NCBI GenBank assembly: GCA_035281645.1
Contig: DATEDN010000092.1
Span: 58,342 to 122,341, forward strand
Length of the DNA stretch: 64,000 bases
From: JACCTH01 sp035281645
Lineage (GTDB): Bacteria > Actinomycetota > Acidimicrobiia > Spongiisociales > ZC4RG35
Direction of reading: 5' to 3'
The notes under the pieces were generated by a model, which was not told the origin of the DNA, made no database searches, and was given only the letters and a program-made list of their open reading frames with translations. A program made the translations under genes and the position numbers. Below, piece after piece: positions 51,367 to 59,533 of the stretch (within the stretch, counting starts at the first letter, position 1; every line of letters starts with the position of its first letter).

Positions 51367-52128
51367 GTGGACCTCGGTCTAGATGGAAAACGAGCCCTGG
51401 TGCTGGGCTCTTCGTCGGGATTCGGAAAGGCCATCGCCGCTGGCCTTCGCCAGGAAGGCGCCACGGTGGCGATCAACGGCCGCGATCAAAGTCGTCTTCA
51501 GGCAACCGCGGCTGCGATCGATGCGATCGCAATCCCAGGTGATGTGACCCTCGAGGTCGACCGTATCGTGGCCGAAGCCACGACCGCCTTGGGCGGCCTC
51601 GACATCCTCATCGTCAATACCGGCGGGGGAAGGCCCGGGGGCATCATCGACCAAAGTGATTCGGCCGACGAGGCAGCCTTCGCCTCGATGCTGCGTCCGG
51701 CCTTGCGGGCAGCACGCACCGCTACTCCCTCGCTCCGGGCCAGCGGCGATGCCCGCCTGATCTTCCTCACCGCCCGATCGGTCCTGGAGGCGACCCCTGA
51801 GCTGGCGCTGTCATCCGTATTCCGAAGCGGAGTGGCGGCCATGGCCCGTTCCCTCGCCCTCGAACTGGCGCCTGAGGTATTGGTCAACGTCGTCGTCCCC
51901 GGCCAATTCGACACCGATGCATACACCCGCTTCGAGACGTGGCGGGCAACCCATGAAGAGTCGACCACGGAAGCAATCCGGGCCGATCATCTCAGGGCCA
52001 TCCCCCTCGGCCGCCTCGGCGAGGCCCAGGAACTGGCCGACGTGGTGGTGTTCTTGTCTTCCGCCCGGTCATCGTATGTGACCGGATCGGTGATCCGAAT
52101 CGACGGTGGAGCCCTGCGCGGCTTCTAG
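51367..52128 (+). CDS. SDR family oxidoreductase without the classical Tyr-Lys motif
   Basis: A 253-residue SDR-fold protein. Cofactor motif ALVLGSSSGFGKAIAAGL, INGRD and VNTGGGRPGG are present, and the end SSARSSYVTGSVIRIDGGALRGF is normal. The active-site strand reads FLTARSVLEATPELALSSVFRSGVAAMARSLALEL. The Ser is present, but the YxxxK positions are Val and Gly, so it belongs to the divergent SDRs that carry an RxG-type segment instead. Catalysis by another mechanism or a substrate-binding role is possible. GTG at 51367 completes the plus-strand oxygenase operon. It ends 8 bases before the convergent membrane gene. Confidence 0.85.
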   Translation: MDLGLDGKRALVLGSSSGFGKAIAAGLRQEGATVAINGRDQSRLQATAAAIDAIAIPGDVTLEVDRIVAEATTALGGLDILIVNTGGGRPGGIIDQSDSADEAAFASMLRPALRAARTATPSLRASGDARLIFLTARSVLEATPELALSSVFRSGVAAMARSLALELAPEVLVNVVVPGQFDTDAYTRFETWRATHEESTTEAIRADHLRAIPLGRLGEAQELADVVVFLSSARSSYVTGSVIRIDGGALRGF

Positions 52129-52136
52129 CCGGGAAA

Positions 52137-52472
52137 CTAGGCAGCGCGACCTTGGATACTGGCGATGTCAAGGCCAATCGCCACCAACAGCAAGACAATC
52201 ACGACCGCGATGAATGCGGTGTATGACCAGCGCGAGGGATGATCGGCCAGCCAGAAGCGACGAACACCGGAGATGCCCATCCCGATGGCGATCAGACAGA
52301 GGGCAATGCTGATCGGGGGACCGAATGTATTGAGGAAGCCCACGAACGGGGCCAGGAGCGGGATCAACAAATAGGTGACCGTGCAGCGAATGCCGGAGAC
52401 GACGATCGCCCGGGTCGTCGCCTGGCGTGCCCCAAAGATCGCGTTCTTATCGATCGTGTCTCCGATTCGCAA
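52137..52472 (-). CDS. Small membrane protein of unknown function
   Basis: A 111-residue hydrophobic protein that I do not recognise. Three transmembrane stretches are visible: about residues 30-52 (CTVTYLLIPLLAPFVGFL), 54-71 (PPISIALCLIAIGMGISG) and 84-103 (AFIAVVIVLLLVAIGLDI). The first 29 residues are soluble. The upstream-most start is TTG at 52472. It follows hemY after a 52-base gap on the same strand and is the last gene of the haem cluster, so a link to haem export or membrane assembly is conceivable but not shown. Confidence 0.6.
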   Translation of the reverse strand: MRIGDTIDKNAIFGARQATTRAIVVSGIRCTVTYLLIPLLAPFVGFLNTFGPPISIALCLIAIGMGISGVRRFWLADHPSRWSYTAFIAVVIVLLLVAIGLDIASIQGRAA

Positions 52473-52524
52473 GACGTTGCGGACGAATCGATCGGCAGAG
52501 GCTCGGGGGAGGCGGGTGGTATGG

Positions 52525-53925
52525 CTAATAGAGGGTCACCGTGCGCGCACCGCCTTTGATTGTCGCCGCAACGAGATCTGCCGCCCTTCGACCCGAAGCG
52601 ATGCACTCGTTGAGGCCGATGCCGTGGAAGGCGGCCCCCGCCAGTGCGAGGCCGGGGATCGCCCGCAAGTGTCCCTCGGCTCTCGCCACTCGTTGACGGT
52701 GGCCCAACGTGTATTGATGCAAGCCACTCGCCCAGTGATGGGTTTTCTCGAGAATCGGCTGAGTTCGGATACCGACTAGGTCGGCAAGCTCGGCCTGAGC
52801 GACCTCGGTCGGCTGTTGATCGCTAAGACCACGGCGGAGGAAAGCTCGAAGGAGAACGAATTGCTCGCTGGGAACCCGTGCCTGCCATTTCTGTGACAAG
52901 TAAGAAACTCCCATCAATCGCCTTCCCTCCAACGCGGGGACAACGAATCCGGATCCCCGCACGACCGGGATCTGCTCGGACCGATAGGCGAGGGTGACCG
53001 CGGTCGTCGCAACCTGACGGATTCCGGCAATGGCTTCGCTGGCACGTGGTGCTACTTCGCCGAGGAGGGCAGCGGAATCCTCTGCTGGGGTGGCCAGCAC
53101 GATTGCCTCCGCCTCCAGTTGAGTTCCGTCGGTCAGGTCGAGCAAGAACCCGATTGCAGAGCGCATCCGAATTCGGTTTACGGCCACACCCATCCTCTGG
53201 TCGGCACCTTGCAGGGATCCAATCAAAGCGGCCGTCAAGTCCCCCATACCCCCTCGAAAACTGGCGAAGTGGCTCTTAATGGTGGTGCCAGCCCTTTTTG
53301 ACAAAGCCCGGGCCGCGAGGATCAAACTGCGATGGTCTCGCTCCATCTCCAGGAAGCGCGGAAAGCTCGCCTCGAGGCTCATGCTGGCAGGCTCGGCGGC
53401 GTGGATTCCGGCGATCAGGGGCTCGGCGATGCGATCGAGCACCTCGCGACCCAGTCGCCGCACAACGAACGATTCGAGGCTCTCGTCCCCTTCAGGCTGG
53501 CCACGGGGTATCAGCAGGTCGGCTGCGGCCCGGAGCTTTCCCCTCCAGGAAAGGAGGGACGATCCAAAGAGCGGACCGAGACGCGCGGGCGCCATCAGCA
53601 AGAGACCTGCGGGGAGTCGGTGGAAGCGCCCGCGAGACCAGACGTAGGAATCCTGATGCTCGGGGCGGGAGGAAATGATCCGATCGGCGATCCCCAACTC
53701 GGTGGCGAGTTCGATCACCGTCCCCTTTCCGGCCACGAAGCTGTCGGGTCCCCCTTCGATCACAAAACCGTCGATGTGCTCCGTAATCACTTTGCCGCCA
53801 AGCTCAGCGCTCTTTTCGATCAAGGCGACAGACAATCCCGCAGTCGAGAGTCGATGGGCGGCCGCCAAACCGGAGATGCCGCCGCCGATGACCACCACTC
53901 GCGGGTTGGCGCCCGCTTCAATCAT
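52525..53925 (-). CDS. hemY: Coproporphyrinogen III oxidase (CgoX/HemY type)
   Basis: A 466-residue FAD flavoprotein of the HemG/HemY family. VVVIGGGISGLAAAHRLSTAGLSVALIEKSAELGGK is the dinucleotide-binding motif, VIEGGPDSFVAGKG a strongly conserved loop and ALAGAAFHGIGLNECIASGRRAADLV the C-terminal FAD motif. In the coproporphyrin-dependent route it oxidises coproporphyrinogen III to coproporphyrin III with O2. The presence of HemQ in the same operon supports this role rather than protoporphyrinogen oxidation. The start overlaps the hemH stop by 8 bases. Confidence 0.92.
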   Translation of the reverse strand: MIEAGANPRVVVIGGGISGLAAAHRLSTAGLSVALIEKSAELGGKVITEHIDGFVIEGGPDSFVAGKGTVIELATELGIADRIISSRPEHQDSYVWSRGRFHRLPAGLLLMAPARLGPLFGSSLLSWRGKLRAAADLLIPRGQPEGDESLESFVVRRLGREVLDRIAEPLIAGIHAAEPASMSLEASFPRFLEMERDHRSLILAARALSKRAGTTIKSHFASFRGGMGDLTAALIGSLQGADQRMGVAVNRIRMRSAIGFLLDLTDGTQLEAEAIVLATPAEDSAALLGEVAPRASEAIAGIRQVATTAVTLAYRSEQIPVVRGSGFVVPALEGRRLMGVSYLSQKWQARVPSEQFVLLRAFLRRGLSDQQPTEVAQAELADLVGIRTQPILEKTHHWASGLHQYTLGHRQRVARAEGHLRAIPGLALAGAAFHGIGLNECIASGRRAADLVAATIKGGARTVTLY

Positions 53926-54817
53926 CGATAAGGCTTGCGAGATCAGCCAGCGTCTCGATCAGTCCCGGGTGCAGATTCAGGCATCGGCATCTGATGAATT
54001 CGAGTCCGAGCGCTTCCGCTCGGGCGCCATGCTCGATGTCGTTGTCATAAAGAGTCTCGACATGATCGGCGATAAACCCGATCGGGTCGATGACCACTGA
54101 GCCTGCCCCCTCCCCTGCCAGCTGCTCCATGACCTCTTCGACCGAAGGCCCCAACCAAGGCTCGCGGGCGGCGGCGCTGACGCTTTGATAGGCGACATAC
54201 CAACGGTCCAATCCCAGTGTCTCCGCGACTGCGGTGGCTGTTTCCTGAAGCTGATCTGCGTAGGGATCGCCCTGCTCGATCATCCGTTGTGGGAGGCTGT
54301 GAGCGGCGAAGATCACTGGCGTATTGGTAGGGGCGTGCACTAAAGAAGCCGCCAGCATTTCGGCTAGTGCGCCAACATAAGACTTCCTGCCATTCCAGTC
54401 GGGCGCAAAGTGGAGACGAGGTCCCCCCCCGTTGAGAGACTTCTCGACGGCGGCTTCGTAAGCGTCGGTCGAGACCTCGCAGCGGTATGGGGCCAGGCTG
54501 ATTACCCGCAGCTCCTCGACTCCCACCGACACAATCTCGGCCACCGCCTCAGCGATGGTCGGACGAGCGTGGAGCATGCCGACCCGAACTTCGGCGTCCC
54601 AGCCCCGACGAGCGAGTTCTCCTTTCAACAAGATCGCCTGGCGGCGGGTGGTGGCGGGCAGCGGGGATCCGCCACCAATCGCCCGGTAGCGCTCGATGGC
54701 GCCGGCGGTGACGTGTTCCGGAGGAACTCGCCCGAGAACATTGGCGACAAAACCCGGTACCTGCTCGAGAGTCTCGGGGCCCCCAAAGCCAACCAGCAGC
54801 ACAGACAACCTACTCAC
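53918..54817 (-). CDS. hemH: Coproporphyrin III ferrochelatase (HemH/CpfC)
   Basis: A 299-residue chelatase inserting Fe2+ into coproporphyrin III. The N-terminus VLLVGFGGPETLEQVPGFVANVL is diagnostic. The catalytic His is in IFAAHSLPQRM and the catalytic Glu in GFIADHVETLYDND, matching His183 and Glu264 of Bacillus HemH. GTG 54817 is chosen because it starts the family domain and sits at the stop of hemQ; the frame continues upstream into the hemQ gene. With HemQ and HemY it completes the monoderm-type terminal pathway. Confidence 0.94.
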   Translation of the reverse strand: MSRLSVLLVGFGGPETLEQVPGFVANVLGRVPPEHVTAGAIERYRAIGGGSPLPATTRRQAILLKGELARRGWDAEVRVGMLHARPTIAEAVAEIVSVGVEELRVISLAPYRCEVSTDAYEAAVEKSLNGGGPRLHFAPDWNGRKSYVGALAEMLAASLVHAPTNTPVIFAAHSLPQRMIEQGDPYADQLQETATAVAETLGLDRWYVAYQSVSAAAREPWLGPSVEEVMEQLAGEGAGSVVIDPIGFIADHVETLYDNDIEHGARAEALGLEFIRCRCLNLHPGLIETLADLASLIDD

Positions 54818-55562
54818 CAAGGAACCGCCCCAAGTCCGCAGGATGGAGCCGCCGGCCAACGTAGAAAGGGCCAAATTCGGCGAAACGAGCGCTCACCTCA
54901 TCAAAGCGCATCTCGAAGACCAGTCTCTTGAATTGCAGAGGGTCGTCCGAAAAGAGGGTCACCCCCCATTCCCAATCGTCAAGACCTGTCGAGCCGGTGA
55001 CGATCTGTGTCACCCTGCCCGCGTATCGACGGCCGGTTCGGCCATGGACTCGCATCAAATCCGCCCGCTCGGCGTCCGCAAGGCTGTACCAATTGTCGGC
55101 ACCTTCCCGCTTCTTGCTCATCGGGTAGAAGCAGACGTACTGGTCGTGAGGGGGGAGGTCGGGGTAGAGCCGAGCCTGCACATAGGGGCTGTCCTCGATG
55201 TTGGCCGCTGCTCCTTCGGGAGCGCCATGGCGACTGATCTCCGTCACCGAGAGATACGAGAAGGACCGGGACATGTATCCAGCCAAGACGGTCTCGTCAA
55301 AAATTCGCTCCAATCCGTGAAGCTGGTGGGCTTCGGGACGGAGGTGAAACAAGAGCAGATCTGCCTTGTGGCCGATCATGCTGTAGGTGACGCTCCGCCC
55401 GGTCGGTGAATCGTCGACCTTCTCAAACGCGGAGAGCAGATCGACAGCCTCAGCCACGGCCTTGGATCTCTCATTGCTTGGAAGCGCTCTCCACGCGGCA
55501 CGGTCGAGGCGACGAAGATCGTGAAGGGCGAACCAGCCTTCAAGCGTCTCGGGGGCACTCAT
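54810..55562 (-). CDS. hemQ: Coproheme decarboxylase (ChdC/HemQ)
   Basis: A 250-residue protein of the chlorite dismutase family. It decarboxylates Fe-coproporphyrin III to haem b using peroxide, the last step of the route. Recognisable features: HKADLLLFHLRPEAHQL, YVCFYPMSKKREG with the catalytic Tyr, HGRTGRRYAGRVTQIVTGSTGLDDWEWGVTLFSDD with the proximal His, and EMRFDEVSARFAEFG. The reactive Arg of chlorite dismutases is not at its place, as expected for HemQ. ATG 55562 overlaps the hemE stop (ATGA); the frame is open 13 codons further upstream. Confidence 0.94.
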   Translation of the reverse strand: MSAPETLEGWFALHDLRRLDRAAWRALPSNERSKAVAEAVDLLSAFEKVDDSPTGRSVTYSMIGHKADLLLFHLRPEAHQLHGLERIFDETVLAGYMSRSFSYLSVTEISRHGAPEGAAANIEDSPYVQARLYPDLPPHDQYVCFYPMSKKREGADNWYSLADAERADLMRVHGRTGRRYAGRVTQIVTGSTGLDDWEWGVTLFSDDPLQFKRLVFEMRFDEVSARFAEFGPFYVGRRLHPADLGRFLGE

Positions 55563-56578
55563 CCCGCCTGCCTCGTCTCGCCGAGGGAATAGCCACGCCA
55601 CTCGAGCACCGTCTTCACCATCACCTCGACATTGGGTAAGGGGGTTGCGGGAAAGATGCCGTGCCCAAGTCCAAAGATGTGGCCCGGGCGACCGCTGGCA
55701 TCTTCGAGGATCCTGATGGTCCCGGCCCGGACCTGATCAGGATTGCTGAGAAGCAAGGCCGGATCGAGATTCCCCTGGAGGGGTCGGCTCTCCCCCACTC
55801 GTTGCCACGCTTCTCCCAGAGATAGTCGCCAATCGACCGCGTAGGCGGTCGCTCCCACGCGCGGAAAGAGGTCCAGCAGGTGGGTGGCGCCGGGGGCGAA
55901 GTAAATCGTGGGCACTTTTAATCCAGCCAGCGCCTGCCTTGCCGCGGGCAACGCCCATCTCGTGAAATGATCTCGAGAGAGGAGGCCGGCCCAGGTGTCG
56001 AAAAGCTGCACCACATCAGCCCCGCCCTCGATTTGCAGATTGAGATAGGCCCGAGTCATCCCGGCCAACCGGCCGAGAGCATCTCCGATGGCGTCATCGT
56101 GCGCGGCAGTTCGGAGCCCGACGAAGTGCTGAGAGCCGCCGCCTTCCAGCAGATACGCCAGCACTGTCACTGGCCCGCCGGCAAATCCGATAATTGCCAG
56201 CGGCCGGTCGATCAAGCCGCGCGCCATCGAGATGGTCTCGGCCACAAAGTCGACCTTGGCGGGCTCGAATTCGGGGAGCCTTGCCACCTCCATCAACCCC
56301 ATTGGCTGCAATCGCGGCCCGGGAGCGAACTCGATAGAGACGCCAAGAGCGGTGAGCGGGGTCATGATGTCGGAAAAGACGATGGCCGCGTCAAGAGGAA
56401 AACGGCGCGTCGGCTGCAGGGTGATCTCGGCCGCCAATGAGGGTGTACTCATGGCTTCTACGAACGAGTGGCGGCTCCGCAGCTCTCGATATTCAGGCAA
56501 ATACCGACCCGCCTGCCGCATGAACCAGATCGGCGGTCGGTCGAGGGCTTCACGCCTGAGGGCGTAGAGCAGCCTCAT
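55559..56578 (-). CDS. hemE: Uroporphyrinogen III decarboxylase
   Basis: A 339-residue TIM-barrel enzyme converting uroporphyrinogen III to coproporphyrinogen III. The start WFMRQAGRYLPEYRELR is the canonical signature, with the invariant Arg and Tyr. IVFSDIMTPLTALG carries the catalytic Asp, and GGADVVQLFDTWAG and the C-terminal NLDPALLL and GHIFGLGHGIFPATP segments are standard. No cofactor is needed. It overlaps hemL (ATGA) upstream and hemQ downstream, so the central genes are translationally coupled. Confidence 0.95.
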   Translation of the reverse strand: MRLLYALRREALDRPPIWFMRQAGRYLPEYRELRSRHSFVEAMSTPSLAAEITLQPTRRFPLDAAIVFSDIMTPLTALGVSIEFAPGPRLQPMGLMEVARLPEFEPAKVDFVAETISMARGLIDRPLAIIGFAGGPVTVLAYLLEGGGSQHFVGLRTAAHDDAIGDALGRLAGMTRAYLNLQIEGGADVVQLFDTWAGLLSRDHFTRWALPAARQALAGLKVPTIYFAPGATHLLDLFPRVGATAYAVDWRLSLGEAWQRVGESRPLQGNLDPALLLSNPDQVRAGTIRILEDASGRPGHIFGLGHGIFPATPLPNVEVMVKTVLEWRGYSLGETRQAG

Positions 56579-57879
56579 TGTGCGACCTCGCGTAGGGCGC
56601 CGCCTAGGGCATCGAGTGCCAGGTCGAGTGCTCCATTGAGGTGATCTTCCATCAGAAACCAGGCCTCGAATGGGGAGGGAGGGAGCAAGAGTCCCCGATC
56701 GAGGACGGCATGGAAGAAACGCCCGAATAGGTCACGATCGAGGCCCGAGACATCATCCCAGTCCTGTGCGGACTCGATCCCCAGGAACAATCCCATCATT
56801 CCCCCCACGTGGCTTACAGTTCCGGGCAGGCCCACCTCGGCCAAAATTCCTTCGAGACGCGACGCGGCCGCCGCTCCGGCTGCCTCGAATCGTTCGTACA
56901 GAGCGGGATGTGCCGCCAGGTAGCGAAGCGTGGCGAGGCCGGCGGCGGTCACGATGGGGTTTCCGGCCAGCGTTCCTGCTTGGTACACCGGACCGTCGGG
57001 GGAGATCATCCGCATGAGTTGGTAGCTGCCGCCGTAGGCCGCGCCCGGGGTTCCGCCCGCCATCACCTTGCCCAGCGCGGTCAGATCGGGCCTCACCCCG
57101 AATCGTTCTTGGGCTCCGCCGAGCGCCACCCGGAATCCGGTCATTACCTCGTCGAAGATCAGCAACGCGCCGCTGGTGTCGCAGAGACTGCGTAGTCCCG
57201 GGAGGAAATCGGGGGTCGGGAGAACGCAGCCCATGTTCCCGGCGACTGGCTCCACGATGACCGCGGCCACCTGGCCGTCATCCAGAAGCTCTCTCACCGA
57301 ATCGAGGTCGTTGAACCGGGCTACTCGGGTATGGGCCGTGGTGTCGGCGGGAATCCCGGGACTGGATGGCTCACCGAAGGTGGCGAGGCCCGAACCGGCG
57401 CGGACGAGAAAGGCATCGGCGTGCCCGTGATAACACCCCTCGAACTTGATCACGGCCGAGCGGCCCGTTGCCGCCCGGGCGAGTCGCACCGCGGAGGCCG
57501 TGGCCTCGGTGCCCGAGTTGACGAGCCGCACCATCTCAATCGAGGGAATCAGGTAAGAGATCAATTCGGCGAGCTCGACTTCGGCGGCGGTGGAGACCCC
57601 AAACGAGCTGCCGGCCCGAGCTGCTTTTTCGATGGCCTCCACTACCTCGCTCCGAGCATGGCCAAGGATCAGAGCTCCCCAGGAAGCAACGAAATCAATC
57701 AGGTCATCGCCATCGACGGTTTGCAAATAGGCACCGCGTCCCGACATGGCAAACGGCGGAGTCCCACCCACCGTCCGGAAAGCCCGCACCGGAGAGTTGG
57801 CCCCGCCCGGCATAACCTCGACCGCTCTTCTTTGCCACCTTGCAGATGCCTCCCGCTGGACAGCCAGCCGCGACCTCAC
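56575..57879 (-). CDS. hemL: Glutamate-1-semialdehyde 2,1-aminomutase
   Basis: A 434-residue PLP enzyme that isomerises glutamate-1-semialdehyde to 5-aminolaevulinate. VMPGGANSPVRAFRTVGGTPPF is the family N-terminus. GTEATASAVRLARAATGR is the PLP phosphate region, LIFDEVMTGFRVA the Asp that contacts the pyridine N and TALGKVMAGGTPGAAYGG the lysine Schiff-base site. GTG 57879 overlaps the hemB stop (GTGA). It shares the operon with HemA, showing the C5 pathway is used. Confidence 0.95.
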   Translation of the reverse strand: MRSRLAVQREASARWQRRAVEVMPGGANSPVRAFRTVGGTPPFAMSGRGAYLQTVDGDDLIDFVASWGALILGHARSEVVEAIEKAARAGSSFGVSTAAEVELAELISYLIPSIEMVRLVNSGTEATASAVRLARAATGRSAVIKFEGCYHGHADAFLVRAGSGLATFGEPSSPGIPADTTAHTRVARFNDLDSVRELLDDGQVAAVIVEPVAGNMGCVLPTPDFLPGLRSLCDTSGALLIFDEVMTGFRVALGGAQERFGVRPDLTALGKVMAGGTPGAAYGGSYQLMRMISPDGPVYQAGTLAGNPIVTAAGLATLRYLAAHPALYERFEAAGAAAASRLEGILAEVGLPGTVSHVGGMMGLFLGIESAQDWDDVSGLDRDLFGRFFHAVLDRGLLLPPSPFEAWFLMEDHLNGALDLALDALGGALREVAQ

Positions 57880-58859
57880 CGCGCCTCCTCGATCCGTCGG
57901 GCGGCATCAAGAGCGAAATACGTGAGAATGATTCCTGCTCCGGCGCGAGCGATCCCCGTGAGCGACTCGAGCATCACTCGGTCACGATCGATCCACCCTC
58001 GCGCAGCAGCCGCTTCGATCAGGGCGAACTCCCCCGAAACCTGATACGCGACCACCGGAACCTCGACGCTTGCCCGCACCGCGGCGACGACGTCTAGATA
58101 GGGACCCGCTGGTTTCACCATCACCATGTCGGCACCCTCGGCCACATCAAGTTGTGCCTCCCGAATCCCCTCCCGCAAATTGGGGGGATCCATCTGATGG
58201 GACCGCCGGTCGCCGAAGGCCGGGGCCGAGCCCGCAGCCTCCCGGAAAGGCCCGTAGTAGGCGGAGGCGTACTTGACCGCATAGGAGCAGATCACGGTTT
58301 GGTGATAACCCTCTTGATCGAGCGCAGCCCGGATGGCTGCCACTCTCCCGTCCATCATGTCCGAAGGAGCGATCACATCGGCCCCAGCGTCTGCATAAGT
58401 GAGGGCCGCTTTGGCGAGCAGCGGGAGGGCCGAATCGTTGTCGACCACGGCCCCTCTCAGCGGTCCGCAGTGACCATGGCTGGTGTACTCGCAGAGACAA
58501 ACATCTGCCCAACGCAGCAGATCGGGCGCGGCTTCGGCGACGGCGGCGATGGCCAGTGGCACCGGCCCTACGGGATCCCAGGCCGACGATCCCTCCTCGT
58601 CCTTTTGATCGGGTATTCCGAAAAAGAGCAATCCTCCAATGCCTACTGACTCTGCCTCCTTGGCCAAAAGCGCAACCTGGTCCACGGAGAGCTGGAAGTG
58701 CCCCGGCATCGAAGCGATGGGCTTACGCACCGCCTCCCCGGAGGTGACGAAGACCGGAAGCACGAATTGGGAGGGGTGAAGGCGGGTCTCGGCGGTGACT
58801 CGTCTCATGGCGGCTCGCATCCGTAGCCGCCGGGGTCGAACGATCGGAAAGCCGGTCAA
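57876..58859 (-). CDS. hemB: Delta-aminolaevulinic acid dehydratase (porphobilinogen synthase)
   Basis: A 327-residue TIM-barrel enzyme that joins two 5-aminolaevulinate molecules to form porphobilinogen. CLCEYTSHGHCGPL carries the three-Cys zinc site, so it is the zinc-dependent type. The two active-site Lys are in CSYAVKYASAYYGPF and MVMVKPAGPYLD. The start codon is TTG at 58859, with GGAGGT a few bases upstream and a stop overlap with hemD. A later ATG 13 codons on is less well placed. Confidence 0.95.
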   Translation of the reverse strand: MTGFPIVRPRRLRMRAAMRRVTAETRLHPSQFVLPVFVTSGEAVRKPIASMPGHFQLSVDQVALLAKEAESVGIGGLLFFGIPDQKDEEGSSAWDPVGPVPLAIAAVAEAAPDLLRWADVCLCEYTSHGHCGPLRGAVVDNDSALPLLAKAALTYADAGADVIAPSDMMDGRVAAIRAALDQEGYHQTVICSYAVKYASAYYGPFREAAGSAPAFGDRRSHQMDPPNLREGIREAQLDVAEGADMVMVKPAGPYLDVVAAVRASVEVPVVAYQVSGEFALIEAAAARGWIDRDRVMLESLTGIARAGAGIILTYFALDAARRIEEAR

Positions 58860-59533
58860 ACTGTTACCTCCATGTGCGATGCCAGGGCTTGGGCCAAGGC
58901 GCGATGCGTGGGTGATGAGGCGACGACGTCAGGTTGTCTATGTCGGGAAACGGCGGCAGCAGTGGTCGCTCCGATCACACCCACCACCAGTCCCGTCAGG
59001 TTGCGGGAGAGATGCCATCCAACGACTGCCGAGGGCGAGGCAAAAGCCACCGCCTGCACCTCGGTGTTTTGTGGCGCTACGGCCTGCACCCGATAAACCT
59101 CGAACTCGACAAGGTTGGGGGTCAAATCGCGGACGAGCCGGAGGACAGCGGGATCGGTATCGGCCGACCGGGGGAAGACCACCCGGCTCGTCGCTAATCG
59201 CGTGCTGGCGGTGGCGGCCAGCTCTGCTAGACCGGAGTTTCCCGTCAGGACGACTCGCCCGCCGCGTTCTCTAACCGTGTTCGCGGTCGCCGTTCCGACC
59301 GCTATTACATCAACCGATGGCAGCGGACCCTGGGGCCAAAGCCAATCGACAGTGCGCGCCGAACTCAGGATCAAGACGCCCGCCCGGACGGCCGCCTCGC
59401 GGGCAAGATCCATGACGTCGTCAGAGGCCGGCTCCACCCTCACACAGGGCAGCCCGATCGCATCGAGCCCGGCCTCCATATATAGAGGTACGACGCGGTC
59501 GAAGCGGTCGGTGGTCAGGGCTACCTGCGTCAC
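58856..59533 (-). CDS. hemD: Uroporphyrinogen III synthase
   Basis: A 225-residue two-lobe enzyme that closes and inverts ring D of hydroxymethylbilane. Sequences in this family are divergent; the support is length, the pattern of two alternating alpha/beta lobes, SSARTVDWLW in lobe 1 and VAFASPSAVVGWHL, GVIGATTAAAV and SSPTHRALAQAL in lobe 2, plus its place beside hemC and hemB. GTG 59533 sits on the hemC stop (GTGA); upstream open frame is in hemC and not part of the gene. There is no fused methyltransferase. Confidence 0.88.
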   Translation of the reverse strand: MTQVALTTDRFDRVVPLYMEAGLDAIGLPCVRVEPASDDVMDLAREAAVRAGVLILSSARTVDWLWPQGPLPSVDVIAVGTATANTVRERGGRVVLTGNSGLAELAATASTRLATSRVVFPRSADTDPAVLRLVRDLTPNLVEFEVYRVQAVAPQNTEVQAVAFASPSAVVGWHLSRNLTGLVVGVIGATTAAAVSRHRQPDVVASSPTHRALAQALASHMEVTV

